Source of the DNA: Candidatus Competibacteraceae bacterium
GTDB taxonomy: Bacteria; Pseudomonadota; Gammaproteobacteria; Competibacterales; Competibacteraceae
Assembly: GCA_020444985.1 (NCBI GenBank)
Contig: JAGRHK010000028.1
Coordinates: 1-9,959 of the forward strand
Direction of reading: 5' to 3'
DNA: 9,959 nt
Positions 7,607 through 9,959 of this stretch are shown in pieces (positions within the stretch are counted from its first letter, which is position 1; the number at the start of each line of letters is the position of its first letter). The notes under the pieces are model-generated. The model was not told the origin of the DNA, ran no database searches, and was given only the letters and a program-made list of their open reading frames with translations. A program made the position numbers and the translations under genes.

Positions 7607-7708
7607 CCTACGCTATGACTGCGACCGCAACACCGTACTCAGTCTGGCGAAGGTCTTTAACAACCGGCTTGGCATTGGATCGCCGGAAGTTCATCAAAGA
7701 CGGGTCGC

Positions 7709-7739
7709 AAACAAAAAAGGCGGAGCTGCCGCTCCGCCT
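7709..7739 (-). terminator. Intrinsic terminator of the amtB-P-II operon
   Basis: A perfect nine-base inverted repeat (AGGCGGAGC at 7718-7726 and GCTCCGCCT at 7731-7739) encloses a four-base loop. It is followed on the - strand by a T-run (the A-run at 7713-7718 on +). It begins about 28 bases after the stop of the P-II gene at 7768, which is typical Rho-independent placement. On the + strand no T-run follows, so it should not efficiently end transcripts of the giant gene arriving from the left. Confidence 0.92.
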
Positions 7740-7767
7740 GGTCGAATGCGTCTTGCCACGAGAAGGG

Positions 7768-8106
7768 TTACAACGCGCTGGGTCCGATTTCGCCCGTGCG
7801 AATCCGGATTGCGCGCTCCAGATCGTAGATAAAGATCTTGCCATCGCCAATTTTGCCGGTGTTGGCCGTGGAACAGATCGCCTCCACAACTTTGTCCACC
7901 AGGCTGTCATCCACAGCGATTTCCAGCTTCACCTTCGGCAGGAAATCCACCACATATTCGGCGCCCCGATACAATTCGGTATGCCCTTTTTGACGGCCAA
8001 ACCCCTTAACTTCGGTCACAGTGATGCCCTGTACCCCAATACCCGATAGCGCCTCTCGCACATCGTCCAGTTTGAATGGCTTGATAACCGCAGTGACTAG
8101 CTTCAT
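7768..8106 (-). CDS. glnK: P-II nitrogen regulatory protein (GlnK/GlnB family)
   Basis: A complete 112-residue P-II protein, the standard family length. It is a cytoplasmic trimer that binds ATP/ADP and 2-oxoglutarate and controls AmtB and, in other bacteria, NtrB and the adenylyltransferase GlnE. Visible are GFGRQKG at 35-41, the T-loop with YRGAEY at 46-51 including the uridylylation-site Tyr51, TGKIGDGKIF at 83-92, and the nucleotide-contact arginines R101 and R103. The N-terminus MKLVT is like E. coli GlnK, while D54 is as in E. coli GlnB, so the symbol rests mainly on linkage to amtB. An AGAGGG ribosome site lies six bases before the ATG. The gene follows amtB after 128 bases and is closed by the terminator at 7709-7739, so it is the last gene of the operon. 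Nitrogen-limitation control through NtrC and sigma-54 is expected by analogy, but no promoter is seen next to it. Confidence 0.96.
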   Translation of the reverse strand: MKLVTAVIKPFKLDDVREALSGIGVQGITVTEVKGFGRQKGHTELYRGAEYVVDFLPKVKLEIAVDDSLVDKVVEAICSTANTGKIGDGKIFIYDLERAIRIRTGEIGPSAL

Positions 8107-8189
8107 TTGATACCCTCTGGCGTTGCGCCTAACCTGAAATTAAATTCTGAACGGGAATATAACTGAAATCCATGTCCATGCGCGATGTA

Positions 8190-8228
8190 GGGCGAATACC
8201 CTGGACTTTTAAATCCTGATATTCGCCC
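8190..8228 (-). other. Stem-loop in the amtB to P-II intergenic gap
   Basis: GGGCGAATA and TATTCGCCC (8190-8198 and 8220-8228) form a perfect nine-base inverted repeat with a 21-base loop, starting six bases after the amtB stop. No T-run follows on the - strand, so it is not a standard intrinsic terminator. It may stabilise the 3' end of amtB mRNA, cause partial attenuation, or be an operator. The rest of the 128-base gap shows no convincing sigma-54 (GG-N10-GC) or sigma-70 promoter. Confidence 0.5.
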
Positions 8229-8234
8229 ATGCTA

Positions 8235-9575
8235 TCACAAGTTGTAACCCCGCTCGTCGTGCAAGGCGAGATCCAGACCTTCGGTTTCCTGCTCGTCCGC
8301 GACGCGCAAACCCATCACCAGATCGATCACCTTTAGAATCACGAAACTCAAGACACCCGTATAAATCAGGGTAAACAGGACGCCCTTGATTTGCACCCAC
8401 AACTGTCCGCCAATCGTCATGCCTTCGGCTAAACCAACGCCCCCGAAGCTGACATCGGCGCACAGACCCGTCAGGATGGCTCCAAGCATACCGCCAACCG
8501 CATGGACGCCAAATACATCCAGCGAGTCATCATAACCCAGCGCCCGTTTCATCTTGGTTGAAGCCAGGAAGCAAACGAAGCCAGAGGCAACGCCAATCAA
8601 CAATGCGCCCATGGGGCCGGCCGTACCCGAGGCGGGGGTGATCGCCACCAAACCCGCGACCGCGCCCGAGGCGATGCCCAACACGCTTGGCTTACCATGG
8701 CTCATCCATTCCGCAAACATCCAGGCCAACGCCGCAGTGGCGGTCGCTACCTGGGTCACCAGCATCGCCATACCCGCATCTGCGTTCGACGCCAGCGCGC
8801 TGCCGGCATTAAAGCCAAACCAGCCGACCCACAACATGGAAGCGCCTATGATCGTGAAGTTGAGGTTGTGCGGCGGCATGGCGGTCGTAGGATAGCCCCG
8901 GCGCTTGCCAATCATCAAACAGGCGATGAAACCGGCCAGACCGGCATTGATATGTACGACTGTTCCGCCCGCGAAATCCAGAACGCCCCAATCCCATAAC
9001 AGCGCCCCATCACCGCTCCATACCATGTGGCAAATCGGGGTATAAACGATGGTGAACCAGACGGCCATGAACACCAGCATGGCGGAAAACTTCATTCTTT
9101 CCGCAAACGCGCCGACGATCAGCGCTGGGGTAATGATGGCGAAAGTCATCTGAAAGGTCACAAACACGGTTTCCGGAATGGTTCCCGTCAGGCCTTCGCG
9201 AGTCACGCCGCCGAGAAAGGCTTTATCCAGCCCTCCGACAAAAGTCGCCAGATTAATCGCTTCTTTGGTCATGCCCGTGGTATCAAAGGCCAGACTATAA
9301 CCATACAACACCCACAGCACGGTTATCAGTCCGGTGATAGCAAAGCATTGCATCATGACGGACAGCACATTCTTGGCGCGCACCATGCCTGCATAGAACA
9401 GCGATAAACCGGGAATGGTCATGAACAGCACCAGGGCTGTTGACGTCATCATCCAGGCGGTATCGCCGGAACTCAGCGTTGGCGTGGTTTCCTGGGCCAG
9501 CGCCAGAGTCGGCGCGAGCATCGCCGCTAGCGCCAGCCAGCCAGCATTTTTTGCCACCTGCATTGATCGCATCAT
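8235..9575 (-). CDS. amtB: Ammonium transporter AmtB
   Basis: A 446-residue Amt/Mep/Rh-family inner-membrane channel that conducts ammonium as a trimer. It has an N-terminal signal peptide (hydrophobic core about 11-25, likely cleavage after ALA at 25-27), as in E. coli AmtB, then about eleven hydrophobic segments. Key residues are in place: F145 and F255 (Phe gate), W252 and S259 (periplasmic ammonium site), D200, and the pore pair H208 (VVHINAG) and H358 (VFGVHAVGG). The C-terminal tail from GLRVADEQE (422-430) is the conserved P-II contact region. The start at 9575 has GGGAG ten bases upstream; M2 or M5 are alternatives. The gene lies 55 bases after an upstream P-II gene, with no terminator between them, and 128 bases before a second one, so all three are probably one transcript. 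Confidence 0.98.
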   Translation of the reverse strand: MMRSMQVAKNAGWLALAAMLAPTLALAQETTPTLSSGDTAWMMTSTALVLFMTIPGLSLFYAGMVRAKNVLSVMMQCFAITGLITVLWVLYGYSLAFDTTGMTKEAINLATFVGGLDKAFLGGVTREGLTGTIPETVFVTFQMTFAIITPALIVGAFAERMKFSAMLVFMAVWFTIVYTPICHMVWSGDGALLWDWGVLDFAGGTVVHINAGLAGFIACLMIGKRRGYPTTAMPPHNLNFTIIGASMLWVGWFGFNAGSALASNADAGMAMLVTQVATATAALAWMFAEWMSHGKPSVLGIASGAVAGLVAITPASGTAGPMGALLIGVASGFVCFLASTKMKRALGYDDSLDVFGVHAVGGMLGAILTGLCADVSFGGVGLAEGMTIGGQLWVQIKGVLFTLIYTGVLSFVILKVIDLVMGLRVADEQETEGLDLALHDERGYNL

Positions 9576-9583
9576 CAGTCGTG

Positions 9584-9590
9584 TTCTCCC
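9584..9590 (-). promoter_or_regulatory. Ribosome binding site of amtB
   Basis: GGGAGAA on the - strand ends eight bases before the first ATG (its GGGAG core ends ten before). It supports the first of the two tandem ATG codons or the second one equally well. Confidence 0.6.
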
Positions 9591-9630
9591 AAGGTTGAAG
9601 ATAGAATCTGTTTAGAAATTAATTAAGTGC

Positions 9631-9959
9631 TTACAGCGCTTCCTGGCCGGCCTCGCCGGTGCGTATCCGAATCGCATTCTCCAAGTCGCAAATAAAAATC
9701 TTGCCGTCGCCAACTTTGCCGGTGTTGGCCGCTCGGGAAATGACCTCGACGACGCGGTCCGCCAGATCATCAGTGACGCCGACTTCAATTTTGATTTTGG
9801 GCAGGAAATCCACCACATATTCGGCGCCCCGGTAAAGTTCAGTGTGGCCCTTCTGCCGACCAAAACCCTTGACCTCAGTGACCGTGACGCCTTGTGCGCC
9901 CACTTCCGAAAGCGCTTCCCGAACATCATCCAGTTTGAACGGCTTGATAACCGCTGTGA
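9631..9959 (-). CDS. glnK: Second P-II protein (GlnK/GlnB family), 5' end cut by the window
   Basis: A P-II protein whose first codons lie beyond the right edge. The visible part starts inside codon 4 if aligned to the complete copy, so about ten bases are missing and the full length should be 112 residues. It keeps the ATP-site GFGRQKG, the T-loop YRGAEY with Tyr51, D54, TGKVGDGKIF and R101/R103. Compared by eye with the copy at 7768-8106 it differs at 22 of 108 aligned residues. Residues 29-58, which include the T-loop, are identical, and the changes cluster in 59-80 and at the C-terminus. It is the first of the three visible genes of the operon, 55 bases before amtB. The promoter, probably NtrC/sigma-54 dependent by analogy, would lie outside the window. 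It could equally be named glnB; both copies are ordinary, intact P-II proteins. Confidence 0.95.
   Translation of the reverse strand, partial: TAVIKPFKLDDVREALSEVGAQGVTVTEVKGFGRQKGHTELYRGAEYVVDFLPKIKIEVGVTDDLADRVVEVISRAANTGKVGDGKIFICDLENAIRIRTGEAGQEAL

Noticed and set aside
7607..7708. Possible gene remnant between the giant gene and the terminator
   Set aside because: One frame reads through without a stop for a while but has no start codon, and I recognise no family. Nothing in this 100-base gap can be supported as a feature.
7615..8049. 144-codon + strand frame beginning at ATG 7615
   Set aside because: It runs over the terminator and antisense through the P-II gene, and its sequence is the complement of conserved P-II codons, so it is a shadow.
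8107..8189. Sigma-54 or sigma-70 promoter for the downstream P-II gene
   Set aside because: No GG-N10-GC pattern is present, and the TATATT-like and TTTAAT-like hexamers lack a good -35 partner at 16-18 bases.
9027..9407. 126-codon + strand frame opposite amtB
   Set aside because: It lies opposite highly conserved AmtB codons; the His/Gly/Asp-rich composition reflects reverse-complemented membrane-protein codons.
1..9959. CRISPR array, tRNA, rRNA or insertion sequence
   Set aside because: No regularly spaced direct repeats, cloverleaf or rRNA-like sequence, transposase or terminal inverted repeats were found on reading both strands.

Overview
The window looks like a chromosomal segment of a GC-rich proteobacterium, most likely a gammaproteobacterium. 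That is inferred from the strongly conserved GlnB/GlnK and AmtB proteins and from the GC-rich codon use of most of the window; no gene here fixes the genus. Three regions can be told apart.

Left (1 to about 980): a visibly AT-rich islet on the + strand with two overlapping small genes. The first is a MazG/PRA-PH-type nucleotide pyrophosphohydrolase. The second is a C39-like (papain-fold) cysteine peptidase-type protein. Their base composition differs sharply from everything to the right, which suggests recent acquisition. A boxA-like element and a strong Shine-Dalgarno sequence precede the first gene.

Centre (1037-7606, +): one 2189-codon gene starting at GTG. It encodes an N-terminal seven-bladed WD40-type propeller followed by about 1,840 residues of HEAT/PBS-lyase-like repeats. 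This is a giant scaffold with no enzymatic domain that I can see. About a quarter of the way in it carries an in-frame A AAA AAG heptamer with an SD-like sequence just upstream, the same layout as the dnaX frameshift site. A -1 shift there would give a short form of about 621 residues.

Right (7709-9959, - strand): an ammonium-sensing operon read right to left, with a P-II gene cut by the window edge, then amtB, then a second complete P-II gene, then a clear intrinsic terminator. AmtB imports ammonium, and P-II proteins block it through their T-loop when nitrogen is plentiful. Here two P-II proteins with identical T-loops flank one channel. The operon converges on the giant gene, with only the operon's own terminator visible between them.

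The most novel-looking parts are the giant propeller-HEAT protein with its possible frameshift site, and the AT-rich pyrophosphohydrolase/peptidase pair beside it. Whether these two form one system cannot be decided from this window.
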